Numbered from the stretch's first letter, positions 22,901 through 37,900 are shown. The stretch is DNA of 64,000 bases from Nocardia jiangxiensis NBRC 101359 (GCF_000308615.1 NZ_BAGB01000171.1:1-64000), one strand, 5' to 3'. Program-made: numbers and translations. Notes: generated from the sequence alone by a model not told the origin.

Positions 22901-25900
22901 ATCGCACGAATTCGATCTGCTCGGGGGTGAGCAGTCCGAACCTGGCCGAACGAGTCAATTCGATGACATCGTGAATGATTCTCTGGATATCCAGGAAGAG
23001 GGAATAGGTGTAGAATAAATCGCTGTCGATGTGCACCTTCTCCAGCAGTGCTTCTCGGAAATTCGGGCGTGGCGTGAGAAAATGCATGCGGACCCAGTCG
23101 AAAGCCGGATCGCCGGGCCTGGTCGACTCGTGGTCGACTGTCGTGACGATGTCATCGGATTCTTGTAGAAGATTTCCGAGGTGCGCGTCGGCATGTATGA
23201 GGGTGAACACGGTCGGTCCGAGTCTCCGTGCCAGTCGAATGACGGGTTCGAAAGGGTTGTCGGGTACTCCCAGTTGCTGGAATCGGTTGCGGAGTTCAGG
23301 CAGTGCCGAAGCGAAGGTGGCCATTTCTTCGGCGATCATGCGCCGGAGAAATTCTGCACGATCCCCTTGTATCTTCGGTGAACTGTTGTGCAGTATCCGG
23401 ACTGCGTCGATCACCTTGTCGATCCAGACTATCGGCTGGTCGGCCACCGTTCCGGCCGCTTGCCTGAATCCGTAGATCTGGACCCCGTCGACAACAGTGC
23501 CGTCGGGCATGGTGACACCGTCGACCACCGCGTAAACACGTGGCGTGGGCACACCCTTTTTCGCGTACAGTTCGAGCACGCGCGACTCGACGAGGAGCCT
23601 GATGTCCTTGCTGCCGCGTTTGGGGAAGCGCACCATGAATTGGCCGTCGGCGACGACCACATTCTCGTGGTTCTTTCCGGCCAAGGCCGTCGATCTGCGG
23701 CGTATGGCTTGCGCGACGAGCGCGCGGGCAATCTCGTCGGGCATATCCTGGCCCGAATCCCCGCCTCGGTACCGGTACTCCCCTTTCGGCAGCAGGCCGG
23801 GGATCGGGTCCTCCCGTTCGCTGGTGACGCCGTTCGCGGCGGTGTCGGCTTCCGCTGCTTCGGCGATCAGTTTCGCGAGTCGGCGCAGAGCGCGGACCTC
23901 CACTCCGCGTGCGGTTTTGCCCAGGTTCAGCCTCTGCGCGGCTTCACCGCGGGGCAGTCCTTCCCGGAACCTCGCCAACAGGATGTCGCGCTCCTGCGCG
24001 GGAAGATCGTCCAGACATTGCTCCAGCCGCGACCTGGTCGCTGTGTGCAGTGCGCGGGGATACCGGGACGCGCGAACCTGCGTGTCGGCCATCAGGGCGA
24101 CCAGCATCGCCTGGCGGAACCGAGCGAACGCGAGGTGTTCGACCGCCAGATCATGAGCGAGGGCAAGGAGTGCGTCCGGCTCGCCGTCACCGACCCGCGC
24201 GAACGCATCCGCGGTGATCTCGAGGGCGGCTCGCTCGTCGCCCACCACGTCGAGCGCCGTGCGGAACGCCGTGCGTTCGAGATGTTGCGGGGATGCGTCG
24301 TCCGCGGTGCTGTGTCCGGGAGAGCCGGGATCCGCGTCGTCGTGCCGGGATTCGGTGGGTGACTGCGTCGCGGACGGATCCGGTGTTCGGGCAGTCCACG
24401 GTGTCGCGCCTGCGGCCGGTGGACCGGAGAGTTCCGCGGCGCGGGGTCGGTCCGATGAATGGCCCGGGTGGCGGGGGGCATCCTCGGGCTCGTGGTCGGA
24501 GGATCGTCCGATCCATACGTTGGGGTGCTGCCGGTCTCGTGTGCGGGCGCCTTCGATGGTGTGCTGGTTGTGGTCGGCGTCCAGGACGAGGACCAGGACG
24601 CATTCGACGGTGCGGGGGTCGTTCTCGGGCAAGCCCTCGATGGTGCCGTCGGCGTTGACGAGACGGAATGCGTGGGCGCCGACGGGTTTTCCGTCGATGC
24701 TGTTGTCGTGGTCTTCTTCGGCGAAGACGTGGACGACGATGGCGCGGGCGCCCGGCCCGAGTTCGCGCAGTTTCTCGGTTATTTCGTGGTGCGGGTCGGC
24801 GGGGTCGATTTCGCGGAGTTGCTGGAGTTCGCGGCCACCGAGATAGTGTTCGATTCCCGGGTCGCCGGGTTCGCTTTCGAGGGGGACTCCGGCTGCTTTG
24901 TCGAGCTTGGGGACTGTGGCACCGGGAAGCCCGGCGGCTTGTTCGGCGAGTGCTACGCGTCGTACGCAGTTGTTGTCAGGTGAGGGTGCGGGTGCGGGTG
25001 CGCCGGGCTCCAGGGTGGTGTCGAGGGTGACGAACGCAGCCGTGCCGGATTTCTCCGCACCGGCGGTTCGATCGACTCCGGTCGGCAAGATCGGTGTCGT
25101 ACCGTCCGACGCGGTGCCGCGTCCGCCGGTTCCGGCGGACAATTGCTCGCCGCGCCTACCGATCGCGCCGGTGCGCGCATCGTCCGCACGCGTAAGCCGC
25201 GGATCGGGCTGCGGCGCCTGTCGCGGCAGTGGTTGGGGCCGGTGCGTGAACGCATCCTTGTGCGCGGCCGGCGATCGCGCCGTATCGGCGATCTTCGTAT
25301 CGAATCCGGCGTCCGATCGCGACGTGAGTTCGGCCTCGAAGGTGATGAGGCCGTTCTCCACGGTCGGTTCGGAGAGCGGCACGAGTGTCGAACTCCGCGC
25401 AATCAGGATCTCTCGTTCGGCTGCCTCCTGCGTTCGTGCCAGCCCCTCGTCGATGACCGATGTCGATTCGACATCGATCAGCTGCGCACCCGTGTCCGCG
25501 TAGATGATGACTTGGACGGGCAAGTCGGCGTGGCGCCCCGGCAGCACGGAGGCGGCCATCAATCCGGTGTCTGTCATCGGGAAGCCGAGGAGCCCGTCGC
25601 GTCGGCCGAACACTCGCTCGAGGCTGTCGAGTCTCCGGTACAGCTTGACCGGCCCTGTCGAGGCGGCCGCGTGCCGGAACGCCCAATCCATGCAGTTGAT
25701 CTGGGCCGCAAGGGTTTGCGCCTCGGTCCGGAATTGGGGCGTGTCCGGCCAGCCGATGCTTCGGCCGGCGGCGAACACTTCCTCGGCGGTGACCTCGCGT
25801 CGGGCGAACTCGATCCGCTGCTCTGGCGTCAGCCGTCGCCCCATCGCGCGCAGCACAGGGTTCACCGAGGCGGATGCGGTGAATGACCGGAAGGCGCCGA

Positions 25901-28900
25901 TGATCTCATCCGCGCGGCCACTGGCCGGATGATGCCACAGATGTACCCAGCCGATACCGTTGCGGATTCGAGCTACCGCCTCGTCACCGTCGGCTGCCGT
26001 ACGCCGGAACCACTCGAGTCGTCGCGTCACTTCCGTGGGCGGCGGGACCTGGGCGCCACCCATGATCAGTTGCCGCAGGCCCTCGGCTGACATCGCTGGT
26101 TTCTCGTCTCCGCTGGCATCACCTGGTATCGATTTCCTCGCGGGTTCGTTCGCTACGCCGGCACCGGCATTGCCGACATCGTTATTCGCCTCGTCGGTGG
26201 CGTCGTCCGGATTCCGCAGTGTGCCGTCGGTGACCACTGTTCGGTCCTGGGCGCGCGGTGTAGCGGAGCCGTCTGTAATCGCAGAATCTGCTTGCGGTGC
26301 ATCAGCTTCCGATGCATTCGACAGTTCCGCTCCGGGTGTCGTGTGCACTACCCGCGTCTCGCGTTGTGAGCGAGTGCGCACGGGCGCCTGCTGAACATCC
26401 CACGTCGCGCCGAGTTCCGACACCAGCAGGGCGAATCGTGGATCCGTGTTGCCATCCCGGAGCAGTGCCGATCGAGTCTGGCGAAGGTAGGGAAGCGGGT
26501 TGCCGGGTCGACCGGTCTGCGCATAGTGCGCTGTAGCTAGGAGAATCGCGGTCTTCACCGCTTCGATGACACGGGGTTGCAGCAAGCGCTCGTCGCGACG
26601 ATCCGCGAAGAACCGGCGTGGCCAGGTCGGATCGGGGCCGGTCTCCAGCCCGTGTTCGGTGATGGCGATGGTCGACGGGGTGGGCCCATTGCTCAGAGGC
26701 TCCATCACATACATTGCCGCGTTGCTGAGGAAGGTGAGCATCTCGTCGTCGGGAAGGAACGGGACCGGTCCTCCCTGCCAATCATCGGCAGGAAGGTGGA
26801 AGAGGTGGCCGGTTTTGCTTTCCGGATGTGGGTCGTCGGGGGCGATGGACAGAAACGCGTATTCGCCATCGATCGCGGTCGCGGCGTAGATATGCTTCAG
26901 CAACTCCTCGGCCCGACCACGGAGGCCGTTGTCCACCAGGGTGAAGGCGCTGCCGGGCACTCCGATATCTATCCCGAGGTCGCTCAGGTATTCGGTGTAG
27001 CGCAACAACGTTCCGGGAACCTTTGCCTGCTGCTCGTCGGTAAGTGCTTTCCGGAAGGACGCACCAAGTGGGAGGCGAGTCCGGGTCTGTGCCTCGTAAT
27101 CCTGGGCCAGCATTTCCGTCAATAGGCGCGAGATCGCGATTTCCCTGCAGAACATGGCGAAGAACTGTGGGTCCCGGCCGCGCACCGCGGCGGCGATGAT
27201 GCTTCCGTCCCGCTGCGCGAATCCGGCTTTCCAGGCTGGATTCCGGGCCGCACGCGTACGCAAGGTGGGCAGCATACTGTCGGCGATGCGTGCATAGAAC
27301 GGGCCGAACAACTCCAGTCCGAGGTCGTAGGCGTCCCGGACAAGCCGCGCTTCACCAGCGTCGAGTGTGAAGGCGTGGACGAGGTCGTCAATACTGGAAA
27401 ATGCTTGCTCGGCAGGGATTTCGGGGAAGTTCCGCAGGAAGAGCTCACGTGGTGGCGCGGCCGTGGCCAGGGTGACCTGGACGGGTCCGGCGGATCCGGG
27501 AACGAGCTCGGCGCTACCATCCGCGGCAGCGGTGCGAAGCCCGTGCAGTCGCAGTTGTAGTCGATTGTGTTGGTCGGCCCGGCGGACGAGCGTGTCGAGT
27601 TCGAACAGCTCGGCAGCAGCGGCCAGACGTTCGATCTGCGGGGATTCCAGCGTTCGGCCCAACTGCTTGATATCGTCCAGCGGCCGCTGCTCGGCATCGA
27701 AGTCGTGCACCTTCGTCGGTGTAGGTACCCCGAGCACCGCACGCAACTGGTCCTGGAGTTCGGCGCGCCGCTGCCACAATCGCGCGTCTTCTGCCGGGGC
27801 CGGGGCGTTCTGCTCGGCGGCGAGTAGGCGGATCCAGTGGCCGATCCATGGTCCGTATTCCGTGGGTCGGGCAGCGCGTTTCACCTCTTCGATATCGTGT
27901 GCGCGCATGATCCACAGGGCGTCCTGCGTGATCTCCATCGCATCGCGCAAACGTTCCGGAGTCAGCAGATCCGGATCGACGCCGATCAATTCGGCCAATT
28001 CGGTACGCGCCTGGGCGATTTCGCGTCGCCAGCGCCACAGTTGCGCCGAACCAGGGGTCAACGCGGCTGGGTCGATGGGTGCACTCGGTGCAGGCTCGCC
28101 GGGCGTGCCGTTCGCGAGACCACTCGGAAGGATCAGTTGCGTCGGCGATTTGTCCGTGCGGTTGAACCGGGTCTCGTTGAGCCGAGTCGCCTCGTCATCG
28201 CGCAATACGCGTGCTCGCCGCAGTTGCGCCTCGACCGTACGGATGGCTGCTTGCGGCTGATCCGCTGCATCGGAGCGGCTCCGGGTAGCGGCTGCCGGAT
28301 CCGCTTCCATCCCTGACTCGTCGCGTGCTGAGGTCGAGGGCTCGGCGCGCCCGTGGGGGATGGCCGCGACGGCGACCGTGAGGTCGCCCTCGACGGTGCA
28401 GCGGCCCTGCACGAGGAGGGTGGGCAGTGCGTCGAATGCCTCGGGGTCCTCGGCCAGCACGCGGGCGTCGAAGGTGCCGGACTCGGGGTGGAATGTGACG
28501 TCGATTTCGTTGCGCTGCAACGGCCACGGGATCAGCGCTTTCACTGCCTCGATGACGCTGTCCTTGGCGGCGATCAGCGCTTGGCTGTAGTGCACCGTCT
28601 CGTGGTTCCAGGCTTTCCGCATCCGAAGGGCTTCGCCGGGGCGTACGTCATTGCCGAACCGTGGGAAAGGCCGGGCGGCATCGTCTTTGGCGTCGACGCC
28701 GACGGCCAGCAGGTCGGCAGCGTCGGCAACCACTGCGGCGGAATAGGTTTCGGTTTCGGTGACACTGCCGACCGTGCCGGCCGGCCAGCGCGGTTCCCCG
28801 TCGGGGCCGACATCGACCGGCTGGTCGCCGAGCCCGAGAGCGTGCAGTGCACGGTCGACACAGACCGCTGTGTTGTGGATCGGCGAGCGACCCATGCCGA

Positions 28901-31900
28901 ATATTTCCGCGCTGTGCACGTCGGTCGGTACGACGGTTGCGACCACGCCGCCGTCCACGACCGGCTCGACGGCGGGGGCCGGTGCGGATGGGGGCGCCGG
29001 TTTCATGCTGCGTGGGTCGAGCGGATCCCGGACGCTCAGCGGTGGAGCCGCCGAGCCGTCCATGCCTTGCGAGGGTGCGGGTTTGGTGGGTTTGTTGCCT
29101 TCGCGGGCTGCATCGGGTCGCTCGAGGGCCATAGTTTCCGGATGCGCAGCCGGGTTGTCGGCGGGCGCGGGAGAAATCTGCTGCCATGGGGTCGCGGCGG
29201 GCGGTCCCACGGTCCCGGATGGCGTGTCGGCCTCCTCGGTCTCGAGTCGCGCGATGGCCGCGTCCATCATGTCCAGAAGTGTCCTGGAGTGCGCGTCTTC
29301 GACGTCGGACTGTGCGATCTCGTCCTGCGTGAGAATGCGCAGTGCCAGGTCGTCGGCATCCTCGGCCGAGGCCGTTGCGTCGGTAGCATTGAAGGCGAGC
29401 AGGGTGAGCCGTGCGATTTCCGCGTCCAGCCGCTCGAACTCCTGCTCGAATCGAGTGCGGTATGCCTCGGCTGCCGCATGTGCTGCCCGCACCGATTCCG
29501 CGTCTGCTCGGCTCCTGGCGAGTTCCGCAGTCGATCGATCGAACTCGGCACGCCAGAGGGCCCGCGCGATTCGCGCCCGCTCGCGCTCTGTGACCAAGCG
29601 CTGCCTCTCGGTGAGTAGATCGCTGAGAGAGATTCCCTCGGGAGTAGGGCGATCGATGACTCCGCGACGCCGCAACAGCCGGTCGAGATGTCCGACGATC
29701 TCGTCGATCAGTTCACGGGCGACCTGCGCGGCCGAGTCGTCGGCTGTCGCGGGATCCGCGTCCTGCGTGCGTTGGGCGGGACCGAGGGCGGTGGTCGATA
29801 CGTGGCCGTCGGCGTCGACTCGAATGTGCCGGTAATCCACCTGAATGCCGGACTGCGACAACATATTCAGTGCGGCCGGGGTGAAGAAATGCTCGGGATC
29901 GGCGAATGGCGACAGTACCCTGAGCGTCCTGCCCTCGAGCCGGGCCCAGCGTCCGATCCGATGCCCGGGCAGCTGTTCCAGCCACTGGAGTGCCGCGTCG
30001 GCCGCCGCCTGCATACGGACGGTGTGTACCGCGTCGTCCAACATCTCCAGGGCATACAGTTCGCGGCGTCGGTTCCCCTCTGCCCAGGAGGAGATCTGGT
30101 TCGGGTCCGGCTTCGTGATCGCCGAGTAGCGCGTCTTCTCACCGAGTTTTGTGAGCTGGTGCGTGGCAGCGGCGATCCGGGCACCCCAGTCCGGACGGTC
30201 CGCACGTGGTTCCGTCATCGAGGTGGCGCGCTGCCATGGGGCCGGTTGGATGGCTTGTGACTGCTCACCGGGCTCGTTCGCCGCGCGCACCTGGCTGGAC
30301 CCCTCGTCGATGGGGGCGGACAACTGCCACCAGCGGTCGATGCGTTGTGCGGTCGATGTGCGCACCGTTTCCGGTACGTCCTCGATCAGTACCCGGCCGG
30401 CCAGGTCGACCCGTACCCGCCGCGTGATCACCGGTATGCCGCGTTGCTCCACGCCTGCCAGCGCGTCTCCCAGGCCGGTCGGTCGGCCGTGAGGTGTGAA
30501 CAGTTCTATCCGGCCGCCGCCGACGAACCGTGCGGTCGTGCCCACCGGGTACCCGTCCGCAATCGTGGCAGCTTCGTCTGCGGCCAGTTTCTCCGCTGCC
30601 GCATGCGCCTGCGCCAAGTCGGCGTCGATGACCGCGCACTGTGGCATTACCCCGGCGATGAGTTCCAGCAGTGCCGACAGTCGGTTGCGTTCCTGGCCGT
30701 CGAGGTCGTGTCGAGACAGTGCGTCCATTGTCCGCGCACGCACGGTGACCACGTCCAGATATGCCGGAGCGGCGCCTGCGGCGGCCCACTCGGTGACGCC
30801 CGACAGTGCGGCAAAACCACGCTGTGCCACCAATGTGTCGCGGATTTCGTGCAGGAGCGCTGTTCGCTGCCAGACCAACTCGCAGACCCGCTGAATCTGC
30901 TGGTCCAGTTCATCGGGGTGGGCGTGGTCCCATTCGGAGAACTCTCCGTCGCCTGCCTCGTGGCTGTCGTGGTCGACGCCCAGCATGTGGGCTCGCTGTT
31001 CACTCTCCAGCCGGGCGAGCTCATCCCATGCGGAACGCTGCTCACCGTTCTGATCGGTGTATTTCAGTGTTGGTGCCGTGTAGGCCGAACGATTTTCGGG
31101 ATCCAGTTGCCGCCACATTCGAGCCAACGCGCTGACTGAACCATTCGGGGCCAGGCTTGCACGGAAACCGGACGGCGCCGGGACCGATTCGAGTTTGTCC
31201 GGCCGAGCATGCGCGACGATGCCACGATCGGCCGCTTCCTGCCACACCTGCGCGACCGGGATACCTCGGAAATGTGCTTGAAGGGCATATGCCGGGTGTG
31301 TGAAATCGTCAGGTTCGCCGTACCCGAGAGCAGTGTTCGCCTCGGCCAGCGCCTCCGACGGGATGAATACATCGTCATCGCCCAGGGTGGGCTCGATCGG
31401 GCCCGCCTTGCGGAACTCCTCTCCTTCCTTCATGCGACGTATCTCGTCCTCATCGAGCTGTTTCAACCACGCGTTGTAAAGTGCCTTTCCGTCGACTTTC
31501 TCGACGGTCTTTCCGTCTTCTTCGACGGTGACCTTCGCAACTCCGAATTGCCGCACCCACGCATCGAATTCCTCCTTCTGCCCGCTGAATTTATCGAACC
31601 ATACGTTGAAGGCTGCATACAGGTAATCTTCTTCGGTAGCCATCTTGCGGCCCCGACTGTATCTGACCAGTCTTTTCATCCAGTCGTTGAATTGAGTATC
31701 ACCGAATGGGGGGTATGTGGCCTTCAACTCATCGAAGTATGTCATCAGGTAAGGGAAGGCTCCCGCTTGCAAGGCGTCGCCGTATTCCCATTTCCTGTCG
31801 AACCGAATATCCGACGGTAGCGTGCCCGCACGGCGCATTTCGGCGAGTCCGTCGTACAGGTACCCGTAATCGTTGGTCGTCGGCAATTCTCCGGATTTCT

Positions 31901-34900
31901 GATGATCTCGGATGATCTCCGTCATTCGCTTGCTTACAGCGGGCACCCGGGCGCCGGGGTCCCGGAGGTGGGCCATTTCATGTCTTACGGCGTCGTACGG
32001 TGCAATTCCGGTAATTGCCCCTAGGAGTGGTTGCTCCCCGGCCGGTGCTTCCGTCTTCTGATCCCACAAATATTGGAAGTACGAGGCATTGGCGAAGTAT
32101 TTCTCGTTCAGGAACATGCAGACTTCATTGTCCTGCGGCGAGCTCGCCACGCAAGCGACGGTACCGTCTTGTAATGGCGATACGACCAACGCGTCGAAGT
32201 GGATCGGCAGACCGCCGGGGAGCTCGTCTATGATCGCTTTCCGGATAGAGAGGCGGGTATCGTTGGATATCTCCAATCTGCTCAGTCCCAGTACTTCGTC
32301 TATTTCGTCGACGATCGCATACTTTATGGCGAGGGCCGTCTCGAAGGTGATCCCCGGCTTGTCCAGCCCCAGCACCTCTATCCCGTAGGTGTCGAATAAT
32401 TCGGCGGCGATCGCCTGCTTGATATCCCTCTCGAACTCCGAATCCGAGCGTGTGTCGTCGAGAAGTCCGTGACGCTGCGCCTCCTGTGCCAGACCGATCT
32501 TGCTGTTGACGCCGAACTTGCCGAACAGCGTGCGAAGCACCGGCCGCACCCGGCGCTGCCCGATCACATTCCCGATCGCCTTGTTGGTCCGGCCGTGCGC
32601 CACCATTCGGATGACATGGGCTTCGAGCTCCGACAGTTCGATGTAGCCGGAAGCTGCGGTGTCGTCGTCGCGGTGGGCAGCGGCTCGTGCTTCCTGCGGC
32701 GGCGCAAATTTTCCGACCGGCGGCTCGGGCCGGCGTCCGGAAGGGGGTTCGGCGAAACCGAATTTCGCGGCGACGGCTCGGGAAAGGTCGTCCGGATCGA
32801 CCCGCGGGCCGGCGAACAGTGACTCGTCCACCAGTGCAATGCCCTGCATGCGCAGCCCCTGCACGAACTCCAACACGGAATGCTGATGGGGGATCATGAA
32901 AGCTGCTGTTGCGGCGAGAATATCGTCTTCGGATAGGCCGGGAACCGACATCCATCCGATCCGCGCCAAGATCCGGGCCGCACTGCCGGAATAGGCTGAC
33001 ACCAGAGGGTTGCCATCCGCTACGGCATATTTTGCGAACCATTCGTTTTCGGGATCGAATTGCACCAGTGCCGTGGCCTGTACCCAGGGAAGTGGTACCG
33101 CATACCGGTCGGGGTCGAGCCGGAATGCGTCCGTCGGGGAGACCTTGCCCGCATTGCGATAGACCTGAACGCCGTTCACGAGGTAGTCGCCGTTCGCGCC
33201 ACGCATCCGCTTGCCGTTTTCGTCGTAGACATAGAGCGGGATGACGTATCGGACCTCGGGGTCTTCGGCACGCAATTGTGTCTCGAGCTCGCGGGCATCG
33301 ATATGGCGGTCTTCGGTGCGGGGGAGTTCCCGGTCGGGGTCGAGCCGACTGATGCTCAGCACGTCGAGCTCATCGGATATCGCCTCCAATTCGCGCACGG
33401 ATAACGGCATGCCCAGCAGCTGGTACTCGTACAGCGTGAGGCTGCGGCGCTCCTGCTCCTCGGCCGCCCGGTCCAGCAATGCGTCCTTGCGCAGCGCGTA
33501 TTCCGCGAACACCGCATCCGCGACCGGGTTGTGCGCGCGGGTATGTTCCACCTGGCGAAGATCTGCGGCCGTGATCGGTTCACCCGGGTGCGCTGTCAAA
33601 ACCGATTCCCGAACGGCGGCCAAGGCGTCGAAATTCAGGCGTAGCGCTTGTGTTCTGCGGCGCGCCTCCCCGTCCGGCCGTCGCCATTCCGCGTCCGGCA
33701 GGTTCATCAGGTTGGCAATACCCTCGTCGAGGGTTGTTCCGGCTCTGGTCCGGGTCAGTTCCGCATTACGGATCAGCGCGTTGAGGACCGCCGCCATGAT
33801 CTCGCGCAGATTGCCGTCGCGCCGAAGCTCGTCGAGTGGCACCGAAGCCTTGACCATGCCGCCCCACCGGATGGTTTCGCGAGCGTCGAAGGCAGCGCGG
33901 ATCTGCTCGTCCGACGCGTCCGGATGCAGTCCGCGCAGCAGTTCCTCCAGCCGGTCCAGCACCGCAACAGCGGCAGCCCTGGCCTCCGGCTTGTTGTACA
34001 GATAACTTCCGAGCTCGACCTCGCGTGGTATTCGGCGCACCCGCCACCCGGGCTCGGCAGGCTTCGGCGCGGTATTTCCGGCGTCCCGTGCCGAGGCGTT
34101 CCACGGCGTCGTCGCACCGGCCGGTGGCCGACCCTGCTTGGCTTGCCACGGCGTCGGCCGCGCAGATGCATCGGGTTGTGTCGCGTCGAGTGTGGTGCGC
34201 GGGTTCGGGGTGGAGCCGTCGGCGGCTGCAGTGGCCGCTGGTGGTCCCTGTGCCGAAGGGCCTTGGCCTGCATCGGTGCTGGTGTCGCGGTCCGGGCGGG
34301 AGCTCGCGCCGAATCGGAGGTCCTCGGGGGGCGGCGTCGGGTCGCCGAGGTTCCGCACCAGTTCGCCTCGTGCCATGTCGGGGGTGCGGCGGTAGGTGAT
34401 CGCCCAGAGTGCGCCGGTCTCCGAGCGCGTGCTGCCCGCAAGTTCGGCGAGGGATACCTTGTAGCCGGTCTCGGTGCGGAACCATTCGAGTCCGTCTTCG
34501 ATGCCGAGGTAGGTGACGGTGTGGTCGTTGATCTCGAACTGTGGTTGTCCGGCAATGTTTTCGCCGACGTAGGTGAGGGTGTAGGCGTGTCCGCCGACGC
34601 CGTGTTCGTCGGTGGCGCGCCGTGCGTCGCCGTGTTCGTCGGTGGTGACGCGTTCTTCGAACACCAGCGCGGTGACCTTCGTTCCCGCGGGGCTGCCTTC
34701 GGCCTGGGCGATCATGCCTTCGATCAGCTTGCCCTGCCCGGTCGACCGGTTGTCGGTGTGGAACTGTTCGGGTGTCCCGCCGCGGAAGGTGTTTCGCTGG
34801 CGCAGTTCTTTCCAGGACACTCCGTCGACCCGGGCCGGATCGAGGACGACCGGATCGGCCACGTCACCCTGGTGTGCTCTGAGATCGTCGACGGATTGCG

Positions 34901-37900
34901 GCACACAGTGGTTGACCGGCTCGGTCGCTGGGATCTCGTTCGGCGATCCGAGCCCGGATCGATCGCCACGCCCGATCAGGAACTCGGTGGCCGCGGTCTG
35001 CAGGACAGTGGGCGTGCCCACCGGTGGTTGCGGGTCGATGTGCTCTATCAGGTCCGGCCGGCCAGCGGTGATCCAGGTGATGTTGTCCAGCGGAGTGGTC
35101 GGCGTCCGCTGCTCGTCGTCGGTGTAGGAGTAGTAGCCCTGGTGCTTGGCCGCGTTGCCGGTGAACTCCGGCATCGTCGCGTCGAAGTGGATGACGCCGG
35201 TGTCCAGCGCGGGATGCAGGCCCAGGCTCTTGACGAACAGTCGTCCGCGCCGACTGCGCCGACCGCGCCGACCCGGGGTGAGGCTGCCGAGCTGGGCGAC
35301 CAGGTCCCCCGGCGCGATTCCGACGTAGACGTTCGGGCCGATGCCGAACTCCCGGGCAGGTATCGGCAGACCCGGTGAGCCGGTGATGATCACCTGCTCC
35401 ATCTCACCGGCCAGTCGCCCACCGGCACCGGCGTGGCACAGCGTGACCGACCCGTAGCTGTGCCCGGTCACGGTGCGCAGTCGTGGTGGGGGAGGACCGT
35501 CGGGACGGGTGGCCCGCAGTGCGCGAGTTGCGTTGTAGGCGGCGATATCTCGCGCCACCACGTAGCCGCCCACCCGGGCGAAATCGGAACGGACGGCCTC
35601 GCCCCGGTGAACCGGATGGTGGTACGAGATGTCGACGATCGCCGCGACCGTATCGTCGGGGGCCTTGCGCGCGGTCTCGGCGAACTGATTGTGCGCGAAC
35701 CTGCTTCGGTACAACAGCGAGGTCTGCGTGGTGCCGTTGCCGCCGATGTGACGGGTCACGTTCGACGCGGTATCGGCATTGCCGATCGACACGGACAGCC
35801 TGCCGTTGTCGCCGTATCGTGCAGGCTCCCAGGCGATCAGCTGCACCGGCGGCGATCCGGGCAGCTGCCGCGCCGCCGATTCCACTTCGCGCAACTGGTC
35901 CCGGACCGCGCGGATCGCCGCACGCGCCGTCTCTGTGAAGACGGGCAGCCGCCAGTGCTCGGCGAGTTGGTCGTCCAGTACCCGTTCGAGGAACAGCCGG
36001 TTGGCGATATCCCTCGAGGTGTAATCGACGCCGTCGGCATTGCCGATGTGATGCGGGTACGCCTTGACCACGGCCGCCTGCTCATCGGCGGAAAGGCCCT
36101 GCCACCAGCGGCCGTTGCGAGTAGCACGGTCACGCGAGCGCGAGACGACATCGCCGTCGCGCGGCACCTCGGCGAACAGTGACAGCAGGTCGGCGCCCGC
36201 GCCCAGATATTGCGGCAGCCGGGACAGCGCGCTGTGGACGAGCCGGCGTTCGTGCGTGGTGAGCGGGAGGTCGTCCGGCGCGGGCAGGCCGCGTCCGGGG
36301 TGTGGCCGGGTTGCCGCCCGCCCGGATGCGTCGGAGGGCAGCGATTCGTCCGCGTACGGTGCCAGGCGCATGATGCTGTCGACGAATTCGGTCTGCGACC
36401 ATTCGGGATCGTTCAGCAGGTCCGATTGCGTGGCCCGTAGGGCGCGTTGGAATCCCACAGCGTTGAGCCGGGATTCCTCGAACGTGATCTCCCCCGCCGC
36501 CACCTGCGGCGCCTGGCGCAGGACGACATTGATGACGCGCTCGAGCTGCAGGAGTTCGAGCCAGATATCGACGTTGTGCACTCCCTCCCGTGGCGCATAA
36601 CCGGGCTCGGTCATGCGCTCGAGGAAGGCCCAGTCGTAATCCTCGTCGCCGACGAAAGCTCCCTCCAGGTCGAGAAGGGTGGTTCTGGTATCCGCCGCAT
36701 CGTCGTTCTCGGCCACGTGGAAATTGCCCGGGTGCGGGTCACCGTGCACCCACACGAACTTCGCGACGGGCTTGGGCATGTTCCACGACTTCCGCTCCAG
36801 CTCGGCGAACGGGTCGTCGGTGAAGCCCAGGGCCCGGAAGACGGGTTCGAAACCATCGCGATAGGCCTGACGAAGGTGCTCCCGCTTTCGGTTGATCAAG
36901 TACCGGAGCAGCGCGCCGGTATCGCCGTCGGGAACCCCCGGGGGGATGAACCGTCGCCGGAATTCGCTGTCCGGCAAGTCGCCTGTGGTCCGGTGGAATC
37001 GTTTCAAGGCCGCGATGACGGTGCCGCGGTGCCGTTCGATGCCACCCGGGATGGCGGTCAGCGGAGGATCGGACACCCGTCGCATGATCAGGATCGGCCG
37101 CTCGGGACCGACGACCCGCCCATCGGGCAACTCGACGCCGTGGACGGAGGCCAGCAACTCGGTGATCTGCCCGATGTGGTTCTGCCCGAGGTAGGTGAGA
37201 ATCTCGGTCTGCGTCCCGAGGCTCAGGTCGAGGTCGTCCGTTGTCGGACCGGGGATGAGAACGATGAACGGCGACTCCTCGGCGCCCACGACCAGGGCCC
37301 GGCTGGACTGGCCCGCACCGGCGACGGAGGATTCGGCCAGGGCCCGGTGCACCAGCGCCTCGGCGATCTCGTCCGACATGACGACTCCGGTTTCCTCACC
37401 GGGCGCGCGGAAGTTGCGCGCGTACAGGGCCGAAGCCACCGTCTCGGGTGTGCCGACGACCTGTTCGAGAAGGTGAACGGTGCCCACTCGGTAGATGTGG
37501 AGCTCTTGCAGGGCTTCGACGCCCCGCCGGGCCGTACCGGGTCGGGCGGCCGCGGGGGTGCGAGCGAGATCCGCCAGCACCCGTTCCGCGGCGGAGGCGT
37601 GCCGGCCATGGTTCCGGGCAACCGCGGCGAAGGCGTGTGGCAACGCCGTCTCCGGAACGAGATTGCCCGCGTCATCCAGCGCGGCGGGCAGCAACTGGCT
37701 GCGCAGCCAGGCGCGGAAGTCGTCCTCGGGAAAATCGTCGGCCTCGCGCAGATGCGCGACCGATTCTCGGAAGTATTGCCGCAGAACGGGTTCCGCCTGC
37801 GCGAGCGCTCGTCCCTCATGCGCCGCGACCAGCGCATTGCCCAGCGCGTACAGGGTGACGTAGTACTCGAACCGGTGCAGCGCCCATGCGGGGATCTCGC

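Noticed and set aside
28700..28870. An eighth Cys-His-Asp module at NTAVCVDRALHALG
   Set aside because: The opening Cys segment is similar, but no HAY/HAF strand or following Asp strand could be found downstream.
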